Source: Taudactylus pleione (lineage: Eukaryota; Chordata; Amphibia; Anura; Myobatrachidae). From it: a stretch of DNA of 64,000 bases. The notes beneath the pieces are model-generated. The model searched no databases. It had not been told where the DNA came from and saw nothing but the letters and a program-made list of their open reading frames with translations. The position numbers and the translations under genes were made by a program. The stretch is from positions 1,783,001-1,847,000 of the forward strand of contig JAUIMM010000646.1 of the NCBI GenBank assembly GCA_031769625.1. Reading direction: 5' to 3'. Below, one piece after another: positions 1 to 11,548 of this stretch. How positions within the stretch are numbered: the stretch's first letter is position 1; each line of letters begins with the position of its first letter.

Positions 1-57
1 TGGTTGCTATGGGCAACATCTCCACTTCTAAAAACTCTCACTTTAGTAAATGTACCC
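1..57. mobile_element. Right end of a GGGGTAAATTTACTAAAG MITE
   Basis: The first bases reproduce the right arm of the complete element at 42465-42659 (TGGTTGCTATGGGCAACATC, ACTCTCACTTTAGTAAAT), with small changes. The rest lies left of the window. Confidence 0.8.
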
Positions 58-416
58 CCTAGTATGGGTATGTCTAAGTTTGGTTTGGCAACTGTTAATA
101 TATTGCGGTGTGTGTTAAGTTATGGCCAGTTCCAGTTAGCAAAAATAGTTTTTCTAGTAGTTTCTGTGTAGGGGAGGTCTCTTGGGTTTTGAACATTCCC
201 GTCCGCCCATCTCATTGTTGGCTGCTGTGTAGTGACGTTCTTTCTTTCTTCACCACCATTATTTTCCTCTTCACATCCTATTATTATTTAAATAAAGCTG
301 ACCCTTTTCTCCACCAATAAATCTCTGTGGTTTTATCCATTTAGTTTAAGTTTTGGTTTATTAACACCTGCATAAACCTTAGACAGACATAAGATGATAG
401 GTAGTTTATATTAGTG

Positions 417-1640
417 ATGAGCGGGTTCGGTTCTCAGAGAACTGAACCCACCTGAATTTGCAAATCCGAGCCTAGATCCGAGTCGGCTCGGGTTTTCCTG
501 CCTGACTCAGATCTCAAAACGAGGCAAAACGTCATCATCCCACTGTGGGATTCTCAGGGGTTTTGGATTGTATAAAAGTTCCCCGCGATCATCGCCATTT
601 TCATAAAGGCTGTGAAGAGGAAGGAGGGGGCTGTGATTGCGGTGCTGTTGCTGTGCATAGGGGCTGACTACTGTTGTCACTTGTCAGGGGCTGGCTGCTT
701 AATGGCCATACTACATAAGGGCTGGCTGTTGTCCATAGGGGCTGGCTACTGTTGTCACTTGTCAGGGGCTGGCTGCTTAATGTCCATAGGGGCTGGCTGT
801 TGTCCATAGGGGCTGGCTGGCTGTTGCCCTGTCCATGGGGGCTGGCTAGCTGTTGTCCATAGGCGCTGGATGGCTGTGCTGCTGTGTTGTCCAGGGGGTG
901 CTGCCTGTGTCATTTATCAAGGGGCTGCTGCCTCCTTCAGGGATGCTCTCCCCCCTAAAAAATAATAATAAATAAATAAAAGTGTTTTTTTTCTTTGTGT
1001 GTGCGTGCGCGTTAGCCACACTTATCAGCAATGTAGCTGGACAGGGGTGCTGCCTGTGTTGTTTATTCGGGGCTGCTGCCTCGTTCAGGGGGTGCTCTGC
1101 CAGGGTGTGAAAAAAAAGGTTTTTTTTTCTACGTGTGTGTGCGTGCATTAACCACACTATACAGCTAGGTAGCTGCACAGGGGAGCTGCATGTGTCATTT
1201 ATCAAGGGGCTGCTGCCTCGTTCAGGGTTGCTCTCCCCCCAAGTGCCAAAAAAAAATAAAAAGAAATCAAAGTGTTTTCTTTTCTTTGTGTGTGTGCACA
1301 TTAGCAACACTTATCAGCAACGTAGCAGTGCAGGAGTGCTGCCTGTGTCATTTATCAAGGGTTGCTGCCTCGTTCAAGTGTGAAAAATATATATTAAGTG
1401 TTTTTTTTTTCTGTGTGTGCGCGTGCGTTAGCCACAGTTATCAACAACGTAGCTGCGCCAAGAATGCTGCCTGTGTTGTTTATCAATGGGCTGCTGTGTC
1501 CATCCAGGGGTTGCTGTGTCCATCCAGGGGCAGTGGCTGCTGTGTCCATCCAGGAGCAGTGGCTGCTGTGTCCATCCAGGGGCAGGGGCTGCAGGGGTGT
1601 ATTCGTAAAAAATATTGTCACACTGTAAGTGCAAAACTCA
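417..1640. mobile_element. Terminal segment of a hAT copy related to the 49377-54674 element
   Basis: It starts TAGTGATGAGCGGGTTCGG, matching the right end of the larger hAT in inverted orientation, followed by the same GATCCGAGTC and AAACGTCATCATCCC blocks. Bases 600-880 are short GGGGCTGGCTGTTGTCC-type repeats. Bases 890-1440 hold about three units of roughly 180 bases (TGTCATTTATCAAGGGGCTG, a T-run, GTGTGCGCGTTAGCCACA). Bases 1490-1590 repeat CTGTGTCCATCCAGGGGCAG. No coding sequence survives. The second terminus was not found. Confidence 0.65.
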
Positions 1641-2411
1641 GTGTATTCATAAAAAATATTAACACTGTTAGTGGATACGCAGTGTATTCGTAAAAAAAAT
1701 GGTCACACTGTAAGTGGTAGCGCAGTGTGTTATTCTTTTCTTATTCATAAAAAACTCTTGTGACACTGTAAGTGGAAACTTCACAATTTTACAATTTAAT
1801 AACACAAAGTTAGCAATAAAAAAGGCAACTTTTCACTTCTTTCCTCAATCCTGAATAAATGATTAGTCTACACGCCGACTAGAAGACCCCAACAAAGTGG
1901 CAAATACAAATAATGTGAATTATATATTAAACATAATGACATCACAAACGCCTCAGCTGAGATTTGCATAAACATTTTCAAAAGGTGAAAATAGAGGATA
2001 TGGTTTAAAAAATGGAATAAAGCAGCTAAAACTGCGTACTCTGATTATAGTGTCCCTTTCCCTACCCATGGCCCCCTACCTGAATTTCATCGAGTCAGAG
2101 GGGCAACTCCATGCAACTGTATTCCAGAGTGCAGCTGCTCCTCCTGTAGCCCAGGTCAGAAGATGTGTAGGGGGTGTGGTGATATGGACTAAAATGGAGC
2201 TCATATCCACTAAAGTGGACAATGAATCCCCAATCTAACAGGGAGCACAGCTGTAATTTATACACAACACAGTTTGGGATGACGATATAGGCTTGGGTGC
2301 TGGTAGAATTTTGGGTGATGTACATATCATCTTCTTCACACAATAATAATTAGTCTCCGCTGGAATCCACCATTACAGGGGCAGTAAAGGTCTTTCTCGT
2401 AGAATTTATAA

Positions 2412-4180
2412 TTAATTTTGATAGACATCATTTCCACATTTTGGGGAAGTAGTCTCAAGCCGATCACTGACAAGGTTCTCAGCTGTGCTTAAAACTCTTT
2501 CTGAGTACACACTGGAGGGTGGGCAGCTCAAGGAAAGCAAAGCCAGTTTGTGCAAGTGCCTCCAAATTGCCTTTTTTTCCTGCCAGTAGTCAAACGGACT
2601 GTCTGACATGCCTATTTGGATGCTATCATTAACATTTTTTAAATAGTCCTCAACCATTCTTTGAATGGTGACCGTATCACCGGTAGAGGTGTCATTAATT
2701 GTCGGAAATTCTTAGTCTGACCCGACCAGATGTCTAAACTTGATTGTGTTGGCTCAACTGCATCACCAGTGGGTGTTTTTAAAGTTTAGTTTTTTCTGAA
2801 CAGTTGCACTTGCTGTAGAAACTGAAGAAGTAGCCATCGCTGTATCACATGCCACTTGAGCTGACAATTTGCTTATCAACAGTTCTTTACATCTCTTCAG
2901 ATCTGTGTCCGTTGGGAAGACGAAACAATGTCTTCATCCCTTCTGGGATGAAAATCCACTCCCATCAGCAGGCATGGCATGGCACTCAAGAATTCTCAAG
3001 AAAGACACAACGTAAGACTTAAACCTTGAATCTGAAATGTTGCATTTGCTGCTCTGTTCCGCTTGTCCACATATCTGCCCTGGTTAAGTGGACAGTGGGT
3101 ACAACGGCAGTTTGAAGACCACTGACTAACTATGTTTTTTTAATGTCCCTGTACAGGTTGGGAAATGCTTTTCATGTGGAAGCTTTGAAAAGGATTATTT
3201 AACAGTCAATTGTTTTGGAAAGCAGTAGCACTCTTCCTGGTCCCCTTCTGGGATAAAAATCCACTCCTAGCAGCAGAAGCAGTTGCAAGATTCTCACGAA
3301 AGATACAACGTAAGACCTTAAATCTTGAATCTTGCGCTTGTCCACATATCTGTGCTGGTTAAGTGGCAGTTTGGAGGCTACTAACTAACTATGGGCCTGA
3401 TTCAGAGCCGGACGCTATTTGCGCTCGCTCGTTCAGAAAAAAGGGGTGGCTATTCAAATGAACCGTTCGCTCTTTGCGGTCTGTTCACGCCTCTAGGTCT
3501 GAACGAGCGTACAAAACATGCGGTCGTTTTTTGGAAAACTACGCCCCCTGGCCGCACGCATCCTACGTCATGTCCGCTATTTATTAGATTAATCGAGTAC
3601 ATCGACCAGCGTATGAACTGCTCGCTATTCTTGTGGTTGGTTTTTCCTACCGCAATCTTGCGAGCAGTTCTGACTATAAAATAACCCAGTGACGTGGTCA
3701 ATGACGCTGCTGTATTATGCACACCCATAAAACGCCCGTTTTGACCTTTAAGCACGCCTGCGTTCTGATCTCCACTCCCCGTTTTCAAGCACCTTCCCCT
3801 GTTACCACCCACATACGCCTCCTCCTGTCACTCAAAATAGCAGGCATTCGCTATTTAGCGAACAAACGATTTTCGGCCGCACTAACTGGTTCGCGCATGC
3901 GTATTAAGATCCGTACGCATGCGCAGTTGTGCAAACATCGCTCTGTAAGAACGAGCAGCCGATTCCGAGCGGCTCTGAATCAGGCCCCATGTTTTTATAA
4001 TGTCCCTGTACAGGTTGGAAAATGTTTTTTCATGTGGAAGCTTTGCAAATGATTATTTAACAGTCAATTGTTTTGGAAGGCACTACTAGAAGTCTTCCTG
4101 GTCCCCTTCTGGGATGAAAAAAATCCACTCCCAGCAGCAGGCATGTCACTCAAGGATTCTTCTGGGGCAAGGACTGATGT
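2412..4180 (-). pseudogene. hAT transposase remnant (second copy), with internal tandem duplication
   Basis: At 2657-2412 the minus strand reads QIGMSDSPFDYWQEKKAIWR, CPPSSVYSERVLSTAENLVS, the hAT dimerisation block, with two changes at conserved positions. Upstream, 2660-2930, broken frames resemble the matching part of ZBED transposases. Bases 2935-4180 then repeat one segment three times (CTTCTGGGATGAAAATCCAC near 2940, 3247 and 4107; GTCCCTGTACAGGTTGG near 3145 and 4000). A MITE at 3393-3987 splits the second repeat. Transcriptional orientation is opposite to the terminal segment at 417. Confidence 0.72.
3393..3987. mobile_element. MITE, family with CCTGATTCAGAGCCG ends (copy 1)
   Basis: The termini GGGCCTGATTCAGAGCCG and CGGCTCTGAATCAGGCCC are perfect inverted repeats. 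The insertion site can be read from the neighbouring tandem copy near 3120-3150 (AACTATGTTTTTT). The occupied site reads AACTAT, element, then CATGTTTT, so any target duplication is only two or three bases. Internal sequence pairs with the copy at 5668-6232 in reverse orientation. No coding capacity. Confidence 0.85.
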
Positions 4181-4891
4181 GAATTAGTAAAAAAAAAATT
4201 GTAAATGCTTCCATTACTCCCCTCACCTTCTCCCTCATAAATTTACTTTAATTTAATTTAATTAAATTTACTACCAATCAACCATTCTGAAGGGTACACA
4301 CGGTCAGATTTTCTGGAAGATATGAACGATAACGATTGTAAAAATCATTACATCGTTCATATCGTTGACATGTTTGGCATGCATCAATGAATGATGCGTG
4401 TGCCCGCATGTCAGATAACGATATCTGAAATTGACTGTTTGCAGTCAGAGAGACGGCTTGCCCGTCGCTCACCGGGTCTCGCGCATGCGCACGATGGAGC
4501 AGCCTCCGTCATGCACATGCGCATTTGGGAAACATCGACCTGCTTGCGAGTGTACAGCGCTCGCGAGCGGGTCTGAGTGAGACCCACAATGGCCCCACAG
4601 TAAAAAAATAAAACACCTTGGCCCCCACAGGAAAAAAAATTAAGCACATTGATCCCACAGGCAAAAAAAAAATCAAACTCATTGTCCCCGATACGGAAAA
4701 AAACCCACGTTGGCCATCACATTTGCCCTAATTGGAAAACAAACACATTGGCTCCCACAGGAAAAAAATAAAATACATATTAGATGCCGCAGCTTCCTAC
4801 AGAAGACTGACCTGTCAGTAGCACTGCAGAGAAGAGCTCTCAGTCCCTCCCTCAGCAACGGCACCTGCTGCGGAAGTGAAGCATCAGTGAC

Positions 4892-6372
4892 TAAGGGCTC
4901 TATTTATTAACATTATTTTGACTAAAATAAAGTGAAAAAGGGTGTTTTCACACTCTTTTCACATTATTTTAGTATCACCTACAGTTACTAAAGGGCAATT
5001 GGAGTAGAATTCTTAAAATTCTACTCCAACCCCTAAGTATCACTTATTTTTAGTAATCAGTTCGCATTCCCCATAACTGTAATGGGAAATGTGATCTGAC
5101 CAAAGTTACTAAAAGTAAATGTGAAAAAAATATCGGGGAAAGCCCTGTGATAATAACGCCCTGGAGGTGGCGTTATCCAGGGTCTCCCCCGGTTACCGGA
5201 CTCCTGCCCTGCTCTAACGGGGAGAGCAGAGCCGGGAGTCTGTCCCAGTAATCAGCTGTGTGGTCTAAACAGACTGCAAGCTGATTACTGTAAAAAAAAG
5301 AAAAAAAAATTGGTAAAAAAAAAATGTACTTACCTGACTCCAGGGACCGGTCAGCTGGTCTCCCATAGTGCACTGCTGCCCGGTCATCAGGTGATCAGGT
5401 CCCAGTGCAGTATGGGAGATCACCTGACCGGAGGCATGGAGAGCATCACCGGAGGCCCAGATCATGCAGGTAAGTGTAATTAAGGGAGGGGGGGGGTCGC
5501 GGTGGTCCGCAATCGTGGGGGGCAGGGTTTAGCACCGGGGGGTGGGGTTTAGCGCCGGGGTGGGGGTAGCAGCGGCGGCCGGTCGGTGCATGTGCGGGCA
5601 CTTTGTCACAGTATTTTTTGCGAAAATACCGTGATAAGCCTCCGAATGGGATTCGCAGGGACAGAGAGCCTGATTTAGAGCCGCTCGTAAGCGGCCGCTC
5701 GTTCGCTCCGAGCGATGTTCGCACATCTGTGCATGCGTATGGGTTGTAATGCGCATGCGCCAACCAGTCAGTGCGGTCGGAAATCGTGTGCTCGCAAAAT
5801 AGCGAGTGCCTGCTAATTTGAGTGACAGAATGAGGCGTTTGTGGGTGGTAACAGGGGAAGGTGCTTGAAAACGGGGAGTGGAGATCAGAACGCAGACGTG
5901 CCAAACGGTCAAAACGGGCGTTTTAAGGGTGTGCATAATCAACAAAGCAGCGTCATCGACCACGTCACTTGGTTGTCTTTTAGCCTGAACCACAAGTACT
6001 GCGAGCAGTTCATACGCCTTTCGATGTACTCGATTAATCTAATAAATAGCGGAGATGACGTATGATGCGAACGGCCAAGGGGCGTCTTTACAAAATAACG
6101 AGCGCATGTTTAGTTCGCTCGCTCAGACATAGAGGCGTCAACATACCGCAAAGAGCGAGCGCTCAATTTAAATAGCCAGCCCCTTTTTCTGAACGAGCGT
6201 CCGCAAATAGTGTCCGGCTCTGAATCAGGCCCAGAGCTTTATCGCAAGCTCTGTCCCTGCAAGGGATTTGTAGTAAATCCCTGTGATATTGCCTGAATTC
6301 GCAATGCGAATTCAGTCGTTAATATCACACTACAATCTGCATTCAATATGCGGATTGTAGTAAATAGAGCCC
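4892..6372. mobile_element. Inverted-repeat element with AGGGCTCTATTTA ends, carrying a nested MITE
   Basis: The left end TAAGGGCTCTATTTATTAAC and the right end AGTAAATAGAGCCCTAAG are inverted repeats with TAA at both borders, as in PIF/Harbinger-type MITEs. The flanks CAGTGAC and GTCACTG are themselves complementary. Removing the nested element at 5668-6232 leaves about 920 bases. No transposase is present. Confidence 0.7.
5668..6232. mobile_element. MITE, CCTGATTCAGAGCCG family (copy 2, inverted)
   Basis: The ends GCCTGATTTAGAGCCG and CGGCTCTGAATCAGGCC match copy 1. The internal sequence (GGGTGGTAACAGGGGAAGG, AACGGGGAGTGGAGATCAGA) is the reverse complement of copy 1 with point changes. It is inserted inside the larger inverted-repeat element at 4892-6372, next to GGGACAGAG. 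Confidence 0.8.
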
Positions 6373-7025
6373 TAAGTCACTGCATGCAGAGCACTGTGCG
6401 GACTGGATGGCATACGGTTGCTTGACTAATGATATCACACGGCCGCATCATCATAAGTCAAAGCCCGGGCCATGTCTGAGCCACCCTGGAAGAGCTCAGC
6501 GTTTCCCATGCCTGAAGTTAGGACTGGTGGTGCTGCTGGTGGCTGGTGCTGTAGTTGCCACTAGTCTTGATCAGTCCAGGACCCCGGCAGTGCCCCCCCA
6601 TTTGGCCGCTCAGTAGGAACTGCCCCGCTGGTAACTGTTAAAGTAGCCTAGACCTTTAAACATCCTCCAGCACTTACTGTACATTCGGCCTAATTCAGAG
6701 ATGTACGCAAACCCGAAGGTTTGCGCACATCTCAGGAGCCCTGGCAGCGTGAAAACACCAGTCATCCATTGTAACCTGAGGGTTACTCAGATGCCGATGT
6801 TCACGCAGATGATCCGCTGCTGCGTCTTTGGAAACATCTTCGGATCACAAAAGGGTGTCTTTCTACTATAGACACCTCCTGATGTTTTTACATACAGTAT
6901 TTTCGCACAGCAGCTGCGTCCATCACTGACAGACATTGGAGACAACTTTTTTAAATTATTGTCGGTGCTCAATTACATCCACCATATAACTCATACATTT
7001 TATGCACAGACATGATGGTGGGCAG

Positions 7026-7734
7026 CAGGGCTGCCTTCAGAAACTGTGGGGCCCGGGACTGACAAAATAGGCAAAGCCCCCCCCCCCCGCTTGACCTCCC
7101 CACCTTCCCTCCTTTCCCCGCCACTATACATCTGCCCATAATTACTGTATGTATACTGTATGTTGGTCATTGGCAAGTATAATCTGATATATAACTGTCT
7201 GATTGCACAATCAATCAGAATGGCCTGGCCCGGGTCTGGGAGAAAGGACATGTACACACACAAACACTTAATTTACCTATCTCGCTCCTTCTTCCTTCTC
7301 AGCCTGTATGCTCCGGATGCTGGCTCCACACACTACCCGCCCTCCCACCATGGTTCCTCTTTCTCATTCAGCAGTGCGGCGTCACACCGCGCCTGCCTCA
7401 ATATCAATAGAAAAACTTTATTGACGGCAGGGCAGTGGGCACGCCGGCAAAAGAGGCTTGTGTGAGGGCGGTGCGGCTCTGTCTGGGTGAGAAGTGACTC
7501 GCGACGAGTCACTTACTCACTGTATTGTGCGGCAGGTGGCGGGGATAGCAGTGGGCACTTGGTGGGCGGTCACAGGCCCGCAGCGTACAGGTGGGAGTGG
7601 CCGGTACCCCCCTCACGGACCTGTCACTGCAGGGGGGCATTAGTGGGCGGGCGGGTAGTAGCAGGTGCCAGAAGGGTCCCCCGAGTGTTCGAGCCCGGGA
7701 TTCCAGTCCGGCAGTCCCCCTGATGGCGGCCCTG
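7026..7734. mobile_element. hAT-type MITE, 709 bp, exact 8-bp target duplication
   Basis: It begins CAGGGCTGCCTTCAG and ends CTGATGGCGGCCCTG, inverted repeats of the CAGGG type. GTGGGCAG is duplicated exactly at 7018-7025 and 7735-7742. The 8-bp duplication and CAGGG ends place it with hAT. No transposase is present. It shares ends with the element at 38894-39625. Confidence 0.88.
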
Positions 7735-8276
7735 GTGGGCAGCATAAATAGGGGCTCATTCTCAGTTGCACGGATATCTCCTTATGGACACAAACGGTGA
7801 GCTTTTGCACACAGCGAATGCGTAGAGGCGACTATATGTATTTTTGCATATGCCTGTCCTATTCTGACTCTGTCGAAACTTGGCTGGATCTCTCTTTCCA
7901 TAATTAGGGAGTTTTGGGGCAGTAACAGGGAGGTGGCAAAGTGATTGCAAGGAACCACCCTGACTTGTCATGGGCATGTATCAAAAGCTTGTGCATACAG
8001 GGTACTGAAGCCTATTTCTGACAGATCTCTTGCACTCAGCATGGGGCTGATGCAAGTGTAGATACTAATGATGACAGTTGCTGCTGCTGGCATGAAATCA
8101 ATGGGCGGCACGAGTATCCGCTTGCAGATGCACGATCCTCCACGTTAGTTAAATGGATAATCGCATGGGAAGTAATAAAACAATTACAGTCACTATGTGT
8201 GTGATTCAATAGTGCGGGTGATCAAGTGCCCACAGAGCTGGCTCCGCTGCCTATAGGCAAATATATCATACACTGA

Positions 8277-8456
8277 CCCAGATTTATCAACGGGTGATAT
8301 TTTTGGTATCAATCGTCACTAATCTTAAATGGTGCTCCAACCAATCAGCTCCTAACTGTCATTTTTCTAACACATGACAGGAGCTGATTGGTTGGAGCAC
8401 CATTAAAGATTAGCAACCAGTGATAACAAGAATATCACTCATTGATAAATCTGGGC
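8277..8456. mobile_element. MITE with CCCAGATTTATCAA ends
   Basis: CCCAGATTTATCAACGGGTG and TTGATAAATCTGGG are inverted repeats. The core holds a long hairpin (GGTGCTCCAACCAATCAGCT and its complement). The GGAGCTGATTGGTTGG core is shared with the units at 37240-37775 and with 23195-23215. It lies just outside c9 exon 8. Confidence 0.8.
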
Positions 8457-8474
8457 CACTGCATTAAAACGTAC

Positions 8475-8603
8475 CTTCTTTATTTGAACCAAATATATCG
8501 CAATTTGAGGGTTTTATTGCACCGTCAACATCAAACCCTGTAGATTTCACATTTATGCTGCCGTCAAATCCAAGACACTTGTTTACGGTACTGGTATCAA
8601 TTG
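8475..8603 (-). CDS. c9: c9 exon 8: central MACPF segment
   Basis: After a TTTCATTGCAG acceptor the exon completes an Ala codon and reads IDTSTVNKCLGFDGSINVKS to a donor AAGAAG/GTACGT, phase 1. The pattern NKCLGF and the later SNCD keep the two cysteines of the mammalian segment (RCLGY and DDCVK), which supports homology despite drift. This is the last c9 exon found. The frame has no stop before the donor. It sits only about 100 bases from the left edge of the DIRS insertion in intron 7. Confidence 0.88.
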
Positions 8604-9066
8604 CTGCAATGAAACGTAAAGATGTATTATATTATCAGTGTGCAAGGGAGCTGGGAACAAACAGATAACAGATTTGCATAGAATCAGTAATGGCAAGTAT
8701 GAAATAATGAGAGTTATGCTAAGAACTTACCTTTGTTAACTCTCCTTCTTCGAAGTCCATAGGGTCCATAGGGAGACCTTGGGGTGTAGGTGATAGAACT
8801 GAGTCCGGGCACCACGTAGTTAAATGCTTTCAGCTCCCAGGATGCACTGGTCCACTCTCCCTATACCCCGCCCCCGAGCCAGAGGCACCTCAGTTGGTTA
8901 TAAGCCAAAGGCCGGAGGAGGAAAAGAGAGAAGGAAGACTGGTACACTCAAGAATCACACTCTCACAGAGGAGATGGGAAACCGGTGACCAGCTAGATAG
9001 CCCATATGAAGCCAGGTGCGTCAGTGCGGGTGCCTTGTGGACCCTATGGACTTCGAAGAAAAAGAG

Positions 9067-9528
9067 TTAACAAAGGTAAGTTCTTACCATAACTCTCATT
9101 TTCTTTTTCAGGGCCCATAGGCTCCACATGGAGACCTTGGGGATGTCCCAAATCAGTCCTTTTAAGGTTGGGGTTGCACCTGTGCTGAAAGGAGAATCCA
9201 GTGCACAAAAGAAAGCGTCCTGAGAGACAAAGGTATCAAAGGCATAAAACGTTAGAAAGGTCTGGACAGAAGGCCACGCGGCCGCCTTACAAAGCTGAAC
9301 AGCCGAGGCGCCATGGCGAGGGACCCACAGACCGAGTAGAATGAGCATTAACAGAAGCCAGCCTATGTTCAAAGTCTCTGAGATAGTCATACGAAGCCAT
9401 CTAGCCAGTGTTTGCTTATTGGCTGGCCATCCCTTCTTGTGAAATCCATAGAGCACAATTAAGGAGTCTGATTTCCGAAGGGAACTGGTACGGTCCACAT
9501 AAATCTTGAGGGCGCGGACCACATCCAA
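9067..9528 (-). pseudogene. DIRS tyrosine recombinase remnant
   Basis: The frame begins DVVRALKIYVDRTSSLRKSD and continues KQTLARWLRMTISE, then VQLCKAAAWPSVQTFLTFY, the carboxy half of a DIRS tyrosine recombinase. The region that should hold the His-x-x-Arg box is degenerate (PRHGASAV). The terminal Tyr falls in FLTFYAFD. The amino half has been separated or removed by the MITE next to it. It should be inactive. Confidence 0.72.
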
Positions 9529-9627
9529 GGAGGCCTCACCTGCCGAGAGGACCGGTGATTGAAAGGCTATACTATTATTTCCTCATTAATGTGGAAACTA
9601 AAAACAACTTTAGGAAGGAACTCGGGG

Positions 9628-9893
9628 CCCAATTTAGATGCGTTCGCTAAGCTGCGTTCCCATGCTGCTAGCCAATAGTTGTGAACTGCGCCTGCCTATA
9701 AGACCCAGTTTGCATGCACGAACCAGTCACTGCGATTGGGAAGTGGCTGCAGCAAGTACTCAAACACTCCACTAGTGACAGGATGTGCCATTTGTGGGTG
9801 GTAACAGGGGAAGGTCAATTGTAATGGGGGTGTGGTGGTGCAAACGCGGCGTGTCTGAGCATCAAAACGCTGTTTCAGGGGAGTGTATAACTA
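9628..9893. mobile_element. MITE fragment, related to the CCTGATTCAG family, inside DIRS
   Basis: GGGCCCAATTTAGATGCG resembles the family end. Internal blocks CAACCAGTCACTGCG, GGGTGGTAACAGGGGAAGG and GAGCATCAAAACGC match copies at 5668 and 17829. The right terminus is missing. It interrupts the DIRS element between the RNase H and recombinase remnants. Confidence 0.6.
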
Positions 9894-10620
9894 AGACGCA
9901 ACTAGGAGTTGAAACATCTCTTGGTGAAGAGACCATTCCCCTGGATGCATGTCGTGACGGCTGAGGAAGTCCGCTTCCCAATTGAGAACTTCCGTAATGA
10001 ACACTGCCAAAATGGCCGGGAGGTGACACTCTGCCCATGTCATTGCTGCTCGACTTCGAGTGCCTCCTTGATGGTTGATGTAAGCCACTGTGGTGGTGTT
10101 GTTGGACTAAACCTGCATGGTTCTTCTGTGAAGTATGTGTTTGGCCAGCTTGAGGGTCCTGTACACAGCCCGAAGTTCCAATATGTTGATTGGAAGGGTT
10201 GTTCCGACTACTGTCCAACGACCCTGAAAAGAGTGCGGACCGGTCACTGCGCCCCATCCCCGGAGACTGTTGTCCGTTGTTAGGAGTACCCAGTCCGGGA
10301 TCTAAAAGGGGCGACCCTTGGTTAGATGAGATGTCAGTAGCCACCAAGACAGAGACAGATGCACCTCCGGAGAGAGCACTATTGTCTGAGCTTTGATCCG
10401 GTGGGGCAATCCGTTCCATCTGGAGAGAATCAGCCCCTGCAGAGGCCTGGAATGAAATTGAGCATATTCCACCATGTCGAAAGTGGACACCATGGATCCC
10501 AGAACCTGCATCGCTGACTGTATTGACACCCGGCGACTGTGGAGATCTTGTCCGAAGTCAGAAAGATTCTCTGCTGTTGAGAATCCAGTAGGGCCCCCAG
10601 ATGAATCATCCTCTAGGGAT
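9891..10620 (-). pseudogene. DIRS RNase H region remnant
   Basis: Downstream of the RT, two overlapping frames give INWKIVLPESLEDD-like connection sequence and then AYINHQGGTRSRAAMTWAEC and VLNWEADFLSRHDMHPGEWS. These are the closing blocks of DIRS RNase H (the AYINHQGG and NxxADxLSR blocks). The two blocks lie closer together than usual, suggesting an internal deletion. The MITE at 9628-9893 abuts the end. Confidence 0.75.
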
Positions 10621-11285
10621 TCAGGGAGGACTATTTTCCAATTGATCAAGCACCTGTGCACCTGTAAAAAGGCAATTGTCAGTTGTAGGAGGTGACAAAG
10701 CACTTCTGGAGAACAGGAGGAGTTTGTCCAGGTATGTTAGTAGCCGGATCCCCTGATTCCGCAGATGTGCCGCTATGATAGCCATAATTTTGGTAAACAC
10801 CCTTGGCAAAGGGTAGCACCTGGAACTGGAAGTGTTGCTGTAGTATAGCAAACCGGAGATAACGCTGGTGAGAGGTCATTATAGGGACATGCAGGTATGC
10901 TTCCTGAATATCCAGTGATAACATAAAATCCCCAGGTTCCATAGCCAATATGATGAAGCGTAGAGTTTCCATCCTGAACCTGCGTACCCTGAGGAATTTG
11001 TTCAGGGATTTGAGATTGAGGATAGACCGATGAGACCCATTCGGCTTCTGCACCAGAAAGAGAGTAGTATAATAACCAGTCCCTCGCTGGGATAGTGGGA
11101 CTGGCACAATTATGCCTGCTTGCAGCAAGGACTGTATGGCTTTCTGGATCTGTAAGGCCTTGTTCTTGTCTGAAGAAGGGCCTGTGCAGGAAAACTGTTG
11201 AGGAGATCTTCAAAGGAATTGGAGGGCGTACCCGTGAGAGACCACTTCTCTTACCCAAGTGTGCTTGGTGGTTTGACACCAGCAC
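10621..11285 (-). pseudogene. DIRS reverse transcriptase remnant
   Basis: The frame at 11128-10679 reads YYTTLFLVQKPNGSHRSILN, then METLRFIILAMEPGDFMLSL, then DIQEAYLHVPI and LRFAILQQHFQFQVLPFAKG, the conserved finger and palm blocks of DIRS RT. It then shifts frame. The next segment (10851-10621) has RVFTKIMAIIAAHLRNQGIR and the position of the catalytic box. That box is YLDK instead of YLDD, so one catalytic aspartate is replaced. The frame shift and the lost residue make it inactive. Confidence 0.85.
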
Positions 11286-11548
11286 TGGGTGAACTGAAGA
11301 AGTCGATCCCCCACTCTGGGATCCCCCAGAGGGAGGCCCGCTCTGTCAGGCTGAGGGTTTAGCCACTGGTTTGGAAGCAGGGCGTCTTGTGCTCCAGGCC
11401 TGTTTCTTAGGCATGGTAGTCTTCTTTACGGCTGACTGTTTAGGAAAGGACTGCCCTTTGGGGATGAAAGGACCGAAAGGAAGAAGTTTGAGCCTTTGAA
11501 GGGGCAGATGCTGAAGGTAGAAACGCAGATTTCGATGCTGCCAATGTG

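Noticed and set aside
1..8474. c9 exon 9
   Set aside because: I looked on the minus strand for the conserved segment that follows exon 8 and saw no match; it is assumed to lie beyond the left edge.
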